A stretch of DNA of 64,000 nt from an uncultured Muribaculaceae bacterium (GCA_910578075.1 CAJTPK010000022.1:5158-69157); one strand, 5' to 3'. Positions 53,612-63,046 are shown, numbered from the stretch's first letter. The notes: generated by a model not told the origin, from the letters alone. Made by a program: numbers and translations.

Positions 53612-55543
53612 TCATTTTTTTTCGTATACCCTCACATAATCTATCTCGTATTTCATAGGGAAGGCCTCGTCGCTGATTTTTCCACCGTTGTCTCCTCCCA
53701 ATGCAAGATTGAGTAGGATGTAATGTGGCTGATGCATTGGATTCTTTCCAGCGGCGGCTGCATTGCCGTTTATAGTTGTGCTAAGGTCGATTTCATTCAA
53801 AAGCTCTCCATCAAGATATATTTTCAGGAAATTTTCATCCCAATCCATTGTCCATGTATGGAATTTGGATGCCCATTCAGGATCTTTCTCAAGGAAATGG
53901 CTAAACGGAACTTTCTTGCTGTTCCATTTCGCATTGTAGGGCTTGTCTGTTCCCCATGCCGCGTTTGCAAGGATATGGGGAATACCATTTACCCTGTAAT
54001 ATTCCAAGACATCAATCTCTCCGTTTGATGGCCAGGGATATTCTTTGCCAAGAGTCCAGATAGCAGGCCATGCTCCGGGACCGACCGGTATGCGGGCGCG
54101 GACTTCCATCCTGCCGTAACGGAAATCGAATTTATCGCGGGTGTTGATAGAGGCGGATGTATATTGGATTACAGGACGTTTCTCTTTCCAATTTTTAGAA
54201 TCCGCTTTATGTCTTGGATTGGAGCGGTTTTCCTTGCGGGCTTCAAGTATCAGCAGACCATCCTTGCAATAGGCATTCTGTTTCTGATACCATTGGTCTT
54301 CGTGATTGCGGACAAATCCTTCCTCATAATTCCAACATTTCTCATCGGGTTTGCCGTCCTTGTCAAATTCATCGCTCCAGATGAGTTTATAACCGTCATT
54401 GCTTTCGTTAAGCAGCGGGCTTACTTTTGCGAACGGAATTTCCGGAGTGCCATTGCTGTCATACCCTATGGGCAGGCAATAATATCTGGAATCAGCCAGG
54501 CATCCGGGACGCCATTGATCTGCGAAGAAATATACATCTCCATCGATTGTAAGAGGGAACGCACCCTGTCCTCCGAAAGTCTTGTCGCTCCCTTCTCCTT
54601 TAAATGGTGTGGGATATTCCTCTTTCCATTCCCCCATGATATTGTCGGCTGAGAACATTCGGGCCTCGTTCGGTGCCCATCCCGTGCACCCGGAGGCAAT
54701 GAGCCAGTATTTGCCGTCTTTCTTGAAGATCACTGGCGCCTCGTTTGCACCGCCCGGGAAGATACGGATATATTTCCCGGTGTGGCGTGTGTAGTCCTTT
54801 GAAAGTTCAGCTATATGCAATGTCTGGTTCTCTTCTGAAGAGAATATATGGTAAGCCTTTCCATCTTCATCAACAAATATGGTCATGTCGCGTGCCATCT
54901 GACCTCCATTGAGATCTCTCTGCACAAACAATCCCTTCTTGACGGCTTCCCTCCATTGAGGGGTCCACCATTCTTGCCCGGCTTCCTTGGAAAGGTCTGT
55001 ATTTTTAAGGTTCTTGTCAAAATTCAAAGGGTATTTACCGGGATTTACGCGTCCTGTGCGGATCAGTTTGAATGGTCCTGTCGGACTTTTGCTTGTGGCT
55101 ACGGCAGCGTATGCCGCGCCATAACCTTTCCCGGCAAGCTCATGATGGAACCACAGCACATACTGCTTGGTCCGGGGATTGTAGACAACTTTAGGTCGTT
55201 CGATCGTACACCCTTTGCGAACAAGGCTTGTGGTGTCAGCTACGACTTCGAATACAATGCCTTCGTTTCTCCAGTTGCGTAGATCCGGTGATGAATAGCA
55301 TGCCACACCTTTCTGATATGCGGCATCGAAACCGGGGCGGTGCTCCCCATACCAATAATACAGGGAGTCAGTCTTGATGATATTTCCACCGTGGCAATTT
55401 ATTCGCTCTCCAACGGTGTCAAACCATTCGCCTCCATTGATGAGAGGGGTAGGTTGTGTCTCGAATGCGGCATTGGCGTATACGGGTGATAATCCCGCAG
55501 CCAAAGAGAGACACAGCGATATCAGAGCATTTTTCGTTTTCAT
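53612..55543 (-). CDS. GH43-like/GH16 two-domain glycoside hydrolase
   Basis: The 643-residue exported protein joins two enzymes. The N-terminal part (about 30-375) is a five-bladed propeller like GH43, with INCHGGNIIKTDSLYYWYGE, TIERPKVVYNPRTKQYVLWF and MARDMTIFVDEDGKAYHIFS; it resembles the exo-beta-1,3-galactanase-type subfamilies. The C-terminal part (about 385-640) is GH16 with the catalytic ExDxxE in NGEIDVLEYY and WPAIWTLG, as in laminarinases and beta-galactanases. Both could work on one beta-1,3-linked glycan. The gene is divergent from pullulanase and has no SusCD neighbours. Confidence 0.88.
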   Translation of the reverse strand: MKTKNALISLCLSLAAGLSPVYANAAFETQPTPLINGGEWFDTVGERINCHGGNIIKTDSLYYWYGEHRPGFDAAYQKGVACYSSPDLRNWRNEGIVFEVVADTTSLVRKGCTIERPKVVYNPRTKQYVLWFHHELAGKGYGAAYAAVATSKSPTGPFKLIRTGRVNPGKYPLNFDKNLKNTDLSKEAGQEWWTPQWREAVKKGLFVQRDLNGGQMARDMTIFVDEDGKAYHIFSSEENQTLHIAELSKDYTRHTGKYIRIFPGGANEAPVIFKKDGKYWLIASGCTGWAPNEARMFSADNIMGEWKEEYPTPFKGEGSDKTFGGQGAFPLTIDGDVYFFADQWRPGCLADSRYYCLPIGYDSNGTPEIPFAKVSPLLNESNDGYKLIWSDEFDKDGKPDEKCWNYEEGFVRNHEDQWYQKQNAYCKDGLLILEARKENRSNPRHKADSKNWKEKRPVIQYTSASINTRDKFDFRYGRMEVRARIPVGPGAWPAIWTLGKEYPWPSNGEIDVLEYYRVNGIPHILANAAWGTDKPYNAKWNSKKVPFSHFLEKDPEWASKFHTWTMDWDENFLKIYLDGELLNEIDLSTTINGNAAAAGKNPMHQPHYILLNLALGGDNGGKISDEAFPMKYEIDYVRVYEKK

Positions 55544-55590
55544 AAATCAGGATAGTAAGAAGCCTTTTTATATTAGTGTAGTTTACGATG

Positions 55591-55598
55591 CAAAATTA
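55591..55598 (-). promoter_or_regulatory. Putative -7 element of the GH43-GH16 gene
   Basis: Minus-strand TAATTTTG, 48 bases upstream of the start codon. A weak TTTA-type -33 lies about 19 bases further up. Confidence 0.5.
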
Positions 55599-55710
55599 GT
55601 TGAAATAATACGCTGGTAAAAGTGGTGAATCGTTCAATATAGGCAATATATAATTCAAAAAGCATAATCATATCGTGCGGATGTCGATGCGGATGACAAT
55701 TATGGGGAGT

Positions 55711-55741
55711 TTTGTCTATACCGCAGGAATTATTATATTTG
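55711..55741 (+). promoter_or_regulatory. Promoter of the pullulanase gene
   Basis: TTTG (55711-55714), 19 bases, TATATTTG (55734-55741): a full match, 31 bases before the ATG. Confidence 0.75.
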
Positions 55742-55772
55742 CATTCGCTTAACAACAAATTATAATTTTTAC

Positions 55773-57818
55773 ATGAAAAGATCGAAAAGAAATCTGATTT
55801 CCATGACGGCTGCCTTGAGCATCTTTTTACCTGCGGGAAATATGACATGCGGGGATGTATTCGCGCAAAGCGCGTTCGATTCTCAGTTTGTAGATTATCC
55901 AACGTATTCGGGGGATGATCTCGAAATGCGGGTTGATTCCAGCGGCACGCATTTCCGGTTATGGAGCCCAAAGGCTCAGGATGTGGTCGTGAACTTGTAT
56001 GACAATGGTCATACAGGATCTCCTTACAAAACAATTCCTATGAAATTTGATGCAGCTACAGGCACCTGGCAGGCGTCCGATCCTGCGCGGCTTTACGGAA
56101 AATTCTATACATTCCGGGTGATGCATGATGGCAAATGGCTCGCGGAGACTCCGGGAGTATGGGCAAAGAGTGTAGGGGTTAACGGAAAACGTGCCGCTAT
56201 TCTGGATCTCGATAAAACGGATCCGGAGGGATGGGATGCAGACCGAGGACCGGATGTGAAAAATTTTTCCGATGTGATTGTATATGAGATGCACCATCGC
56301 GACATGTCGATGCATCCCTCTTCCGGTATTGCCAACAAAGGTAAGTTTCTCGCGCTGACCGAGCCTGGAACGTTGTCGCCTGAGGGTGAGAAAACCGGTA
56401 TTGATCATCTGAAAGAATTGGGTGTGACCCATGTGCATATACTCCCTTCATATGATTATAATTCAGTGGATGAGGCTAACCTTCAGAAGAATACTTACAA
56501 CTGGGGCTATGACCCGCAGAATTACAATGCTCCTGAAGGTTCTTACTCAACAAATCCATCGGATCCAGCCGCACGTATAGTCGAGATGAAGAGGATGGTG
56601 AAGGCTCTTCATGATGCCGGGATAGGAGTGATCATGGATGTGGTGTATAACCACACGGCTGAGAATGATGGCTCAAACTTCGAACTTACAGCTCCCGGAT
56701 ATTACCATCGTCATTGGGATGACGGGCGATATTCCGATGCTTCGGGATGTGGTAATGAGACCGCATCAGAGCGCAGGCAGATGAGCGATTATATCGTTAA
56801 TTCTGTGAAGTATTGGGCTGATAAATATCATATAGACGGATTCCGTTTTGATCTTATGGCAATTCATGATACCGAGACGATGAACCGTGTAGCCGCCGAA
56901 CTCAAGAAAATCAATCCTTCGATATTTGTTTATGGCGAGGGCTGGACTGCCGGCGATTCCCCGCTTGATAAGGATCGCCGGGCGCTGAAGGAGAATGTAT
57001 CAAAAATGACGGATATCGCAGTTTTCTCAGATGATCTGCGGGATGCGGTGAAAGGGCATTACACTGATGCTGCCGATAGAGGTTTTGCCACCGGGAAGCC
57101 GGGTCTTGAGGAGACTGTGAAGATAGGTATCGTCGCTGCCACAGCACATCCGCAGGTGGATTATTCAAAGGGTAACAATTCAAAATTTGCATATGCCTCT
57201 TCTCCGGAAATGATAGTGAATTATGTGTCGTGCCATGATGACCTATGTCTTACTGACAAACTGCGTAAATCTATGGCAGGAGAGCCTGAGCAAAATATGC
57301 TTGATGCTGCTAAGCTGGCACAGACAATTGTCCTTACTTCGCAGGGAACTCCCTTTATGTTCGCAGGCGAGGAGGTGTTCCGTGATAAGAAGGGAGTTCA
57401 TAATTCCTACAACAGTCCCGATTCCATTAATGCGATAGACTGGGGCAACAAGGCGAAATATCGTGAACTGTTTGATTATTACAAAGGCCTTGTGGAGTTG
57501 CGCAAGGCGCATCCGGCTTTCCGCATGACCTCGGCGGAAGACATAGCGCGTCATCTGGTGTTTGATAAGGTGGATTCGAAGAAAATGCCGAATCTCATCT
57601 CTTATTCCTTGAAAGATAATGCCAACGGTGATGCCTGGAAAGAGATAAAGGTGGTGTTCAACGGGGCTTCGCATGCACAGAAGCTTAAAATAAAGAAAGG
57701 AGACTGGATGATAGTGGCGAAAGATGGTAAGATCTCACCAGCCGCCGGTCTTGGCTCGTTTAAGGGTGGAGAGATTGAGCTTGCACCTTATTCCGCACTC
57801 ATATTGAGAAGAATTTAA
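55773..57818 (+). CDS. pulA: Type I pullulanase (GH13), exported
   Basis: The 681-residue protein has a signal peptide (about 1-33), a CBM48-like N-terminal domain (about 45-140, GTHFRLWSPKAQDVVVNLYD), and a GH13_14 barrel. It shows the pullulanase signature YNWGYDPQNY, region I DVVYNHT, nucleophile Asp in GFRFDLMAI, acid/base Glu in YGEGWTAG and the third acid in SCHDDLCLTD. It cuts alpha-1,6 bonds in pullulan, starch or glycogen. Divergent from GH43-GH16 and followed by a sulfatase with its own promoter. Confidence 0.93.
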   Translation: MKRSKRNLISMTAALSIFLPAGNMTCGDVFAQSAFDSQFVDYPTYSGDDLEMRVDSSGTHFRLWSPKAQDVVVNLYDNGHTGSPYKTIPMKFDAATGTWQASDPARLYGKFYTFRVMHDGKWLAETPGVWAKSVGVNGKRAAILDLDKTDPEGWDADRGPDVKNFSDVIVYEMHHRDMSMHPSSGIANKGKFLALTEPGTLSPEGEKTGIDHLKELGVTHVHILPSYDYNSVDEANLQKNTYNWGYDPQNYNAPEGSYSTNPSDPAARIVEMKRMVKALHDAGIGVIMDVVYNHTAENDGSNFELTAPGYYHRHWDDGRYSDASGCGNETASERRQMSDYIVNSVKYWADKYHIDGFRFDLMAIHDTETMNRVAAELKKINPSIFVYGEGWTAGDSPLDKDRRALKENVSKMTDIAVFSDDLRDAVKGHYTDAADRGFATGKPGLEETVKIGIVAATAHPQVDYSKGNNSKFAYASSPEMIVNYVSCHDDLCLTDKLRKSMAGEPEQNMLDAAKLAQTIVLTSQGTPFMFAGEEVFRDKKGVHNSYNSPDSINAIDWGNKAKYRELFDYYKGLVELRKAHPAFRMTSAEDIARHLVFDKVDSKKMPNLISYSLKDNANGDAWKEIKVVFNGASHAQKLKIKKGDWMIVAKDGKISPAAGLGSFKGGEIELAPYSALILRRI

Positions 57819-57850
57819 TCTTTTTTTATTGCAGACAGGTACATTTTTAT

Positions 57851-57858
57851 TACCTTTG
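57851..57858 (+). promoter_or_regulatory. Putative -7 element of the sulfatase gene
   Basis: TACCTTTG fits TAnnTTTG; an ATTG lies 19 bases upstream in place of TTTG. Confidence 0.5.
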
Positions 57859-57869
57859 CGTATTCATAT

Positions 57870-57910
57870 AAGCGGCATGGACTTTGCTTAATGAAGAGTC
57901 CATGTCGCTT
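57870..57910 (+). promoter_or_regulatory. Leader hairpin of the sulfatase gene
   Basis: AAGCGGCATGGACT (57870-57883) pairs with AGTCCATGTCGCTT (57897-57910), one G-U. It lies between the -7 element and the start codon and is not followed by a T-run, so it is more likely a leader structure than a terminator. An in-frame ATG at 57891 lies in its loop. Confidence 0.65.
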
Positions 57911-57950
57911 AATAATTCAAAGTAATTCAAACTTTACTAATCTAACGCAA

Positions 57951-59624
57951 ATGAAGACGTTCTTCCGACCCCGCATGGGGCTGTCCGCGATTGCACCTTT
58001 GGCCGCGGCGTCAATGGCTTTGAATGCAGCCGAAAAACAACCTAACATCATTTTCTTTCTTGTGGATGACTATGGCTGGCTCGACAGTGAGGTGGCATAT
58101 GGCGAGGAGGTGTATCCCAACAATCATAGGGTTCACACCCCCAATATGAAACGCCTTTCTGAAAAAGGGGTTATAATGACCAATGCATATGCCTGTCCGA
58201 TTTCCACGCCCACACGCACATCGCTGATGTCGGGAATGCATGCCGCGCATGAGAAGATCAATATGTTTACTGCACCGGAGATAAATACCCCTACGGATTT
58301 CACCGGAGGCACCCGTGGATTCTTCACTGACGCCTCAAATAAGGAGAATGACGATATTTTCTCGCGTCCGGAATGGAACTATAACGGAATCAGTCCGGAG
58401 CCTGGAATCCCGCATACACAGTATATGACCCCGATGGTGAAGCAGCTGCGCGATAACGGTTATTATACAATCCATATCGGAAAGGGACACTGGGCGTCAA
58501 TGGGTACTCCGGGTGTGTCGCCATACAACATGGGCTTCCTTGTGAATGTTGCCGGCAACATGGCGGGAATGCCCCGAAGCTACTATGCGGAGGATAATTT
58601 CGGTAATCAACCTGATAAATGGACATACTCCGCCATCAACGACCTTGAGGAGTATTACGGTTCGGATATGAACCTGACCCAGGCTATCACAGACAAGGCT
58701 CTCAAGGCTATGGATTATCCCATTGAGAAAGGCGAACCTTTCTACCTCTACATGGCGCATTTCGGTGTGCACACGCCTATTCATCCCGAGCCCCAGTATT
58801 ATCAGAAATATCTTGACGCCGGACAGGAGGAGAAGACAGCGATGTATTCCTCCATGGTGGAGAGTGTTGACGAGAGCTTGGGTCAGATAATGGATTATCT
58901 TGATAAGAAGGGTGTGGCAGATGATACCATCATAGTATTTTATTCCGATAACGGCGGTCATAGTCTGAACACTGCCAAGAACAGTGTGCCGCATACTTTC
59001 AACGCTCCTTTACGTGAAGGCAAAGGTTCTGTATATGAGGGTGGTGTCCGGGTTCCCATGATGGTTTACTGGCCTGGCAAGACTGCTGCGGGAATGCGTG
59101 TCAATACACCGGTGATGCCGCAGGATTTTTATCCGTCTATCTGTGAGATGGCGGGAATAAAGGATCCAAAGACTGTTCAGAAACTCGACGGTCAGAGCTT
59201 CGTGAAACTTGTCACTGACGGTTCGCAGCTTGCCAAGCAGGCTGTGGAAAAGGGTAAGATCCGCAATCAGAAAGAAGCGAATGCGTTTGTGATTCCGGAA
59301 TCTGTGTCCGGTATTGACCCCGAACGCGCGGTTATCTCCCATATGCCTCATCAATGGAGAATAGAGGATCAGGAGGATGTGGATTTCCTTTCAGCGGTGC
59401 GTAAGGGCGACTGGAAACTTGTTTACCGCATGCACGATGGCAAGCTCGAGCTTTATAATCTGAAGAATGATCTCAGCGAGAAGCACGATGTGGCAGCAAA
59501 AAATCAGAAGAAAGTGAAAGAACTTGCCAAGCTCCTCGGCTCACAGCTCCGCGAATGGGAAGCTCCGATGCCCGTTGTCAAAGCCACCGGCAAGCTTGTT
59601 CCCCTCCCCGATGAATTATTGTAA
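57951..59624 (+). CDS. Sulfatase, S-type (formylglycine from serine)
   Basis: The 557-residue exported protein has a signal peptide (about 1-27) and an alkaline-phosphatase-type sulfatase fold: metal ligands in NIIFFLVDDYGW, the active-site motif CPISTPTRTSLMSG and FYSDNGGHS. In S/C-x-P-x-R the first residue is Ser85, not Cys, so activation would need an anaerobic maturase (anSME), which is not in the window. It probably removes sulfate from a polysaccharide or mucin glycan. ATG 57951 is preferred, since the upstream extension falls in the leader hairpin. Confidence 0.9.
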   Translation: MKTFFRPRMGLSAIAPLAAASMALNAAEKQPNIIFFLVDDYGWLDSEVAYGEEVYPNNHRVHTPNMKRLSEKGVIMTNAYACPISTPTRTSLMSGMHAAHEKINMFTAPEINTPTDFTGGTRGFFTDASNKENDDIFSRPEWNYNGISPEPGIPHTQYMTPMVKQLRDNGYYTIHIGKGHWASMGTPGVSPYNMGFLVNVAGNMAGMPRSYYAEDNFGNQPDKWTYSAINDLEEYYGSDMNLTQAITDKALKAMDYPIEKGEPFYLYMAHFGVHTPIHPEPQYYQKYLDAGQEEKTAMYSSMVESVDESLGQIMDYLDKKGVADDTIIVFYSDNGGHSLNTAKNSVPHTFNAPLREGKGSVYEGGVRVPMMVYWPGKTAAGMRVNTPVMPQDFYPSICEMAGIKDPKTVQKLDGQSFVKLVTDGSQLAKQAVEKGKIRNQKEANAFVIPESVSGIDPERAVISHMPHQWRIEDQEDVDFLSAVRKGDWKLVYRMHDGKLELYNLKNDLSEKHDVAAKNQKKVKELAKLLGSQLREWEAPMPVVKATGKLVPLPDELL

Positions 59625-59648
59625 AGGTAAATAATAAAAATAATACAT

Positions 59649-59700
59649 AAAAAGGTACCCGATTTGCTTGCGCTCATGTAAGTGAATCGGGTATCTTTTT
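59649..59700. terminator. Terminator after the sulfatase gene
   Basis: AAAAAGGTACCCGATT (59649-59664) pairs with AATCGGGTATCTTTTT (59685-59700), with one G-U, around a 20-base loop; T-rich on the plus side and A-rich before it, so it can act both ways. Confidence 0.82.
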
Positions 59701-59732
59701 ATTGTTCGGTAAATTTTGAACAATAATAATTA

Positions 59733-59986
59733 GAACGCGGAACTCATGCGGAGCAAATATTCAACAGTCTAAAATGGCATTCGTCGAGATTGGAAATAAT
59801 TAGTGTCGTCCATTAAATTATTAATCACGCAGAGCCACGGAGCCGCAAAGGATTTATGCTGGTAAATCCGGCGCGGAGGTCGTTCCCACTCCTGTCGAGA
59901 CACAGAGCCCGACACACCTGCTCCTTTGCGCAAATCACCACGCGATTCTCTGTGATCCTTATCACCGGACTCTTGTCATCTGCACC
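59733..59986 (-). repeat. Dispersed inverted-repeat element, copy B
   Basis: This is an inverted second copy of the element at 1263-1606. GAACGCGGAACTCATGCGG (59733-59751) matches 1588-1606 in reverse; the core from TCACGCAGAGCCACGGAGCC (59825 on) aligns base by base with the reverse complement of 1341-1531, to about 59986. The far terminal repeat is missing, so this copy is truncated. It lies in the gene-free stretch 59625-60259; the rest of that stretch is AT-rich, with a terminator at its left and a promoter at its right. Confidence 0.75.
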
Positions 59987-60200
59987 AACCGGGAGGTTGC
60001 TGCTTCTTCGAGAACCAAAATCGCAAAAAATAGGTGCGAATGTTAATGAATAAAAGTTTAAACATATTCTAAAATTCGTTATTTAAGGAATTTATGCATA
60101 TTTGCTAAATTACTAAATGCCAAAATGGTGAATGATATTGCATAATAGTGCAAGATAATGGATAATTTAATTAATTATTAAATTGTTGTGTAATAATTAT

Positions 60201-60231
60201 TTTGAATTCTTGAATTTATTTAGTAAATTTC
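60201..60231 (+). promoter_or_regulatory. Promoter of the C10 protease-serpin operon
   Basis: TTTG (60201-60204), 19 bases, TAAATTTC (60224-60231): seven of eight bases of the -7 class, 28 bases before the start codon. Confidence 0.55.
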
Positions 60232-60259
60232 CCAAAGTTAAACCATAAATACTAAAATT

Positions 60260-61681
60260 ATGAAAAATTATTCAAAATGGGCTATCCTATTTACAGTTTT
60301 TAGCCTGATGTCATCATGTGCAGAGCAAGAGGTAGATATTGCGATTGCTGAAGATAGTGTAGAACACAAAGAGGTACTTTCAGATCAGAAAATGGGTATC
60401 TCAGCAGATTGCGGTGATATAGATTCTGATGATGCATGTATTGTTGCCGCTATGTTCGGGAATGACCAAACACAAACTCGTAACCAGCAGAAGAGTGTTA
60501 GAAATGTTGTGGATATTGCAGACGATAATGGCGAAATTGTCATGTATGCAGTAAATTATAATGAGGGTGGTTATGTACTAATTTCTAAGTCTAAAAAGTC
60601 TTATCCGATATTAGCAGAAGTCGATAAAGGTGAATTTTCTTTAGATGATTATGACGAAACGGGAGAATGCATTGTGATTTCGGATATGATATCTAACATT
60701 AACATGTTGAGGATAGATTCTGAAAAGAAAAAAGACATTGCTTGGGCTCAGTATGAAAGGAAACAAAAGAAAGCTGAGGTGAGAGGGAATGTAAATTCTT
60801 TTGGCTCTGAATATTATGATGCGCTAAATGAGATTATGACAGAATATGGTTTTACAGGTGATGACATAAGGTATCTTGGTTCATACTATCATGCTGATTA
60901 TGAAATGTCTTCAGATGTTTACAGACAGATGGTATCTGCTGCGGAAAGTTCAGATCCATGGCAGGATACTGAATATAGTTGGGATAATACGGCTATTGTA
61001 ATAACGCGTTATAAGGAGAAAAGAATACAATATGGACCATTTTTACAAACAACATGGAATCAGGATATGGTTGGAGTGACATCAGGATACTATCCATTAG
61101 GTTGTGTTACAATAGCAGTCGGTCAGTTGATGAATTATTATAGACATCCGGCATATTTGGAATGGGATAAGATTTCGACATATAATACCAATCAACAGAA
61201 AGATTTTTTAATAACACTTAGAGGTAAATTGAAAGTTGATGCAAATGGCTCATCTAATATAAATAATGCGAAGGATGTGATGGAGGATTACGGATATAGT
61301 GTGTCGATTGAGGATCATAACATATCAAGTGTTTACTCATCTCTCGCAAATTCAAAACCATTATATGAGAGAGGCACTGAAAGCGGAAAAACTGAAGGAC
61401 ATGCATGGGTTTGTGATGGATATAAGTATATGGATACGTATATGTCGAATATATTGTTTATATTGGATGACTCTTGTTATCCTGATTTAAAGTATATGAT
61501 GGTGGATGAATATATTGATTATCTTGACGTAGGTGTTGTGAGAATGTTCCATATGAATTGGGGATGGGGAGGAACACATGACGGGTGGTATTTTGACAAT
61601 TTTCATGATTCGACAAATGCAACCCCGGCGCCATTATATACTACAAAGAGAAAGAATTTGATTATCAAAAGTTTTAAATAG
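60260..61681 (+). CDS. C10 family cysteine protease lipoprotein (SpeB/PrtT-like)
   Basis: The 473-residue protein is a lipoprotein (lipobox MSSC) with an Spi/C10-type inhibitory pro-region (about 45-140, YAVNYNEGGYVLISKSKKSY) and a Peptidase_C10 domain (about 255-473). The dyad is Cys282 in YYPLGCVTIAVGQLM and His381 in EGHAWVCDGY, with the supporting NWGWGGTHDGWYF near the end. Streptopain-type proteases degrade host or bacterial proteins after the pro-domain is removed. A serpin gene starts 7 bases after its stop codon, so the two are an operon. The DNA is AT-rich compared with the neighbours. Confidence 0.92.
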   Translation: MKNYSKWAILFTVFSLMSSCAEQEVDIAIAEDSVEHKEVLSDQKMGISADCGDIDSDDACIVAAMFGNDQTQTRNQQKSVRNVVDIADDNGEIVMYAVNYNEGGYVLISKSKKSYPILAEVDKGEFSLDDYDETGECIVISDMISNINMLRIDSEKKKDIAWAQYERKQKKAEVRGNVNSFGSEYYDALNEIMTEYGFTGDDIRYLGSYYHADYEMSSDVYRQMVSAAESSDPWQDTEYSWDNTAIVITRYKEKRIQYGPFLQTTWNQDMVGVTSGYYPLGCVTIAVGQLMNYYRHPAYLEWDKISTYNTNQQKDFLITLRGKLKVDANGSSNINNAKDVMEDYGYSVSIEDHNISSVYSSLANSKPLYERGTESGKTEGHAWVCDGYKYMDTYMSNILFILDDSCYPDLKYMMVDEYIDYLDVGVVRMFHMNWGWGGTHDGWYFDNFHDSTNATPAPLYTTKRKNLIIKSFK

Positions 61682-61688
61682 CAGAATC

Positions 61689-62972
61689 ATGAGGAAATAT
61701 AGGATTATGACTAAAATATTATTAGTGCTTGCTGTACCGTTCGCATGTGCTATATGTTCCTGTGAAAAGGTTGATCCAGATGGTCCAGATCCCAATAATC
61801 CGCGGAGGGAGATAAGGCTTGATAACAAGGAGGAAATTGTTGCAGACAAGATTAGTGATGTGTTTGGAAAAAAAGTCTTCAGTTATTTTGTGAGGCAGTC
61901 AGAAGGGAATGTGCTTTTATCACCGATGAATCTTTCAGCGGGACTGGGCATCTTGGCTAATGAATTGGATCAAAATGGCACAACTAGAATAATGGAGGCG
62001 ATGGGACTCGGTATGGAAGATCTCAAGACTCTCGGATATGTGCACAAACATACGGGATACTTCAGTGAACTTGATCAGAAGACGTATGTATTTCGTTTGA
62101 ATCCATTGTGGCTTGATGCAGGTTGTTTTACAAATCTTTCTGAATCTGTGGTCTCGAACATGAAGGAAAATTATATGATTGATGCAATGGAAATGGGAGC
62201 TGTAGACGGAGATGGCGGATTCGATGTGCTAAAAGCTATGGATGATCGATATTACATGGATTCATCACCGTTTATCTATACTGAAACTGGAGATTCCGAA
62301 AATAAATTGAGGCAGATATCTGCCCTATGGGTCAGGAGTCTATGGCAGGAGGGGTTTAGAAAATGGTTCACTTCTAAACAGACATTCCACAATGCTTCGG
62401 GCAGTAAGTCTACTGTCGATATGATGACTACCGTCCTAATGACTGAGTACATTACGGATGATGACTACATTGCTGTTTCTATGCCATTTGGAAACAAAGC
62501 GTTCTCAATGCTTGTGATTTTGCCATTGGCAGATAAAAAAGTACATGACATATTGGACAATTTGGATTATGAAAAATTACGTATCCTCGCTAAATGTAAA
62601 GATGGACAGGACGTTGGCGTCAAGAAAGATTTCTTAAATATTTCGTTTCCTAAGTTTTCTATAGAGAATAAATTGGATATGGATGGATTGCTGAAATATC
62701 TTGGAGTCATCAAAGATGGAGAATATGAGGGATTTACAGGATTGCTGGGAGATTCAGGAATTAAGAGTAGCCTTTCAAATTCTGTACATATGGCATCCAT
62801 AGAGGTTGATGAGAATGGTATAAATCTCAATGGAATGTCGGTTGACAGTAATGCCCCCGAGGAGGGTGCACTTGGAGAAGAAAAGTTTACTGTTGACAGA
62901 GAATTTATGTTTATAGTCATTGAACAAAGTACAGGAATACCTTTATACATGGGGAGGGTATCGGAATTATGA
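61689..62972 (+). CDS. Serpin family lipoprotein
   Basis: The 427-residue protein is a lipoprotein (lipobox ICSC) with a full serpin fold: FSYFVRQSEGNVLLSPMNLS in helix B, ISALWVRSLWQEGF, the shutter-side SMPFGNKAFSMLVILP and the C-terminal FMFIVIEQSTGIPLYMGRV. The reactive-loop hinge reads DENGINLNGM rather than the usual EEGT plus small residues, so classic trap-type inhibition is doubtful. It follows a C10 cysteine protease gene after 7 bases; it may guard the cell against that protease, as cysteine-protease-inhibiting serpins are known (inference). Confidence 0.92.
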   Translation: MRKYRIMTKILLVLAVPFACAICSCEKVDPDGPDPNNPRREIRLDNKEEIVADKISDVFGKKVFSYFVRQSEGNVLLSPMNLSAGLGILANELDQNGTTRIMEAMGLGMEDLKTLGYVHKHTGYFSELDQKTYVFRLNPLWLDAGCFTNLSESVVSNMKENYMIDAMEMGAVDGDGGFDVLKAMDDRYYMDSSPFIYTETGDSENKLRQISALWVRSLWQEGFRKWFTSKQTFHNASGSKSTVDMMTTVLMTEYITDDDYIAVSMPFGNKAFSMLVILPLADKKVHDILDNLDYEKLRILAKCKDGQDVGVKKDFLNISFPKFSIENKLDMDGLLKYLGVIKDGEYEGFTGLLGDSGIKSSLSNSVHMASIEVDENGINLNGMSVDSNAPEEGALGEEKFTVDREFMFIVIEQSTGIPLYMGRVSEL

Positions 62973-63046
62973 TATAAATCCTTTTTTTTCTGACTTCGTC
63001 ACTCAAAAAATGGTGAAAATATAAATGACTTAATCAGAATAAATTG

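Noticed and set aside
54164..54652. A 162-codon plus-strand frame with membrane-like stretches
   Set aside because: Antisense to the GH43-GH16 gene; hydrophobic runs come from the complement of charged codons.
59856..60053. A 65-codon plus-strand open frame
   Set aside because: It falls in copy B of the dispersed repeat; copy A has no matching frame.
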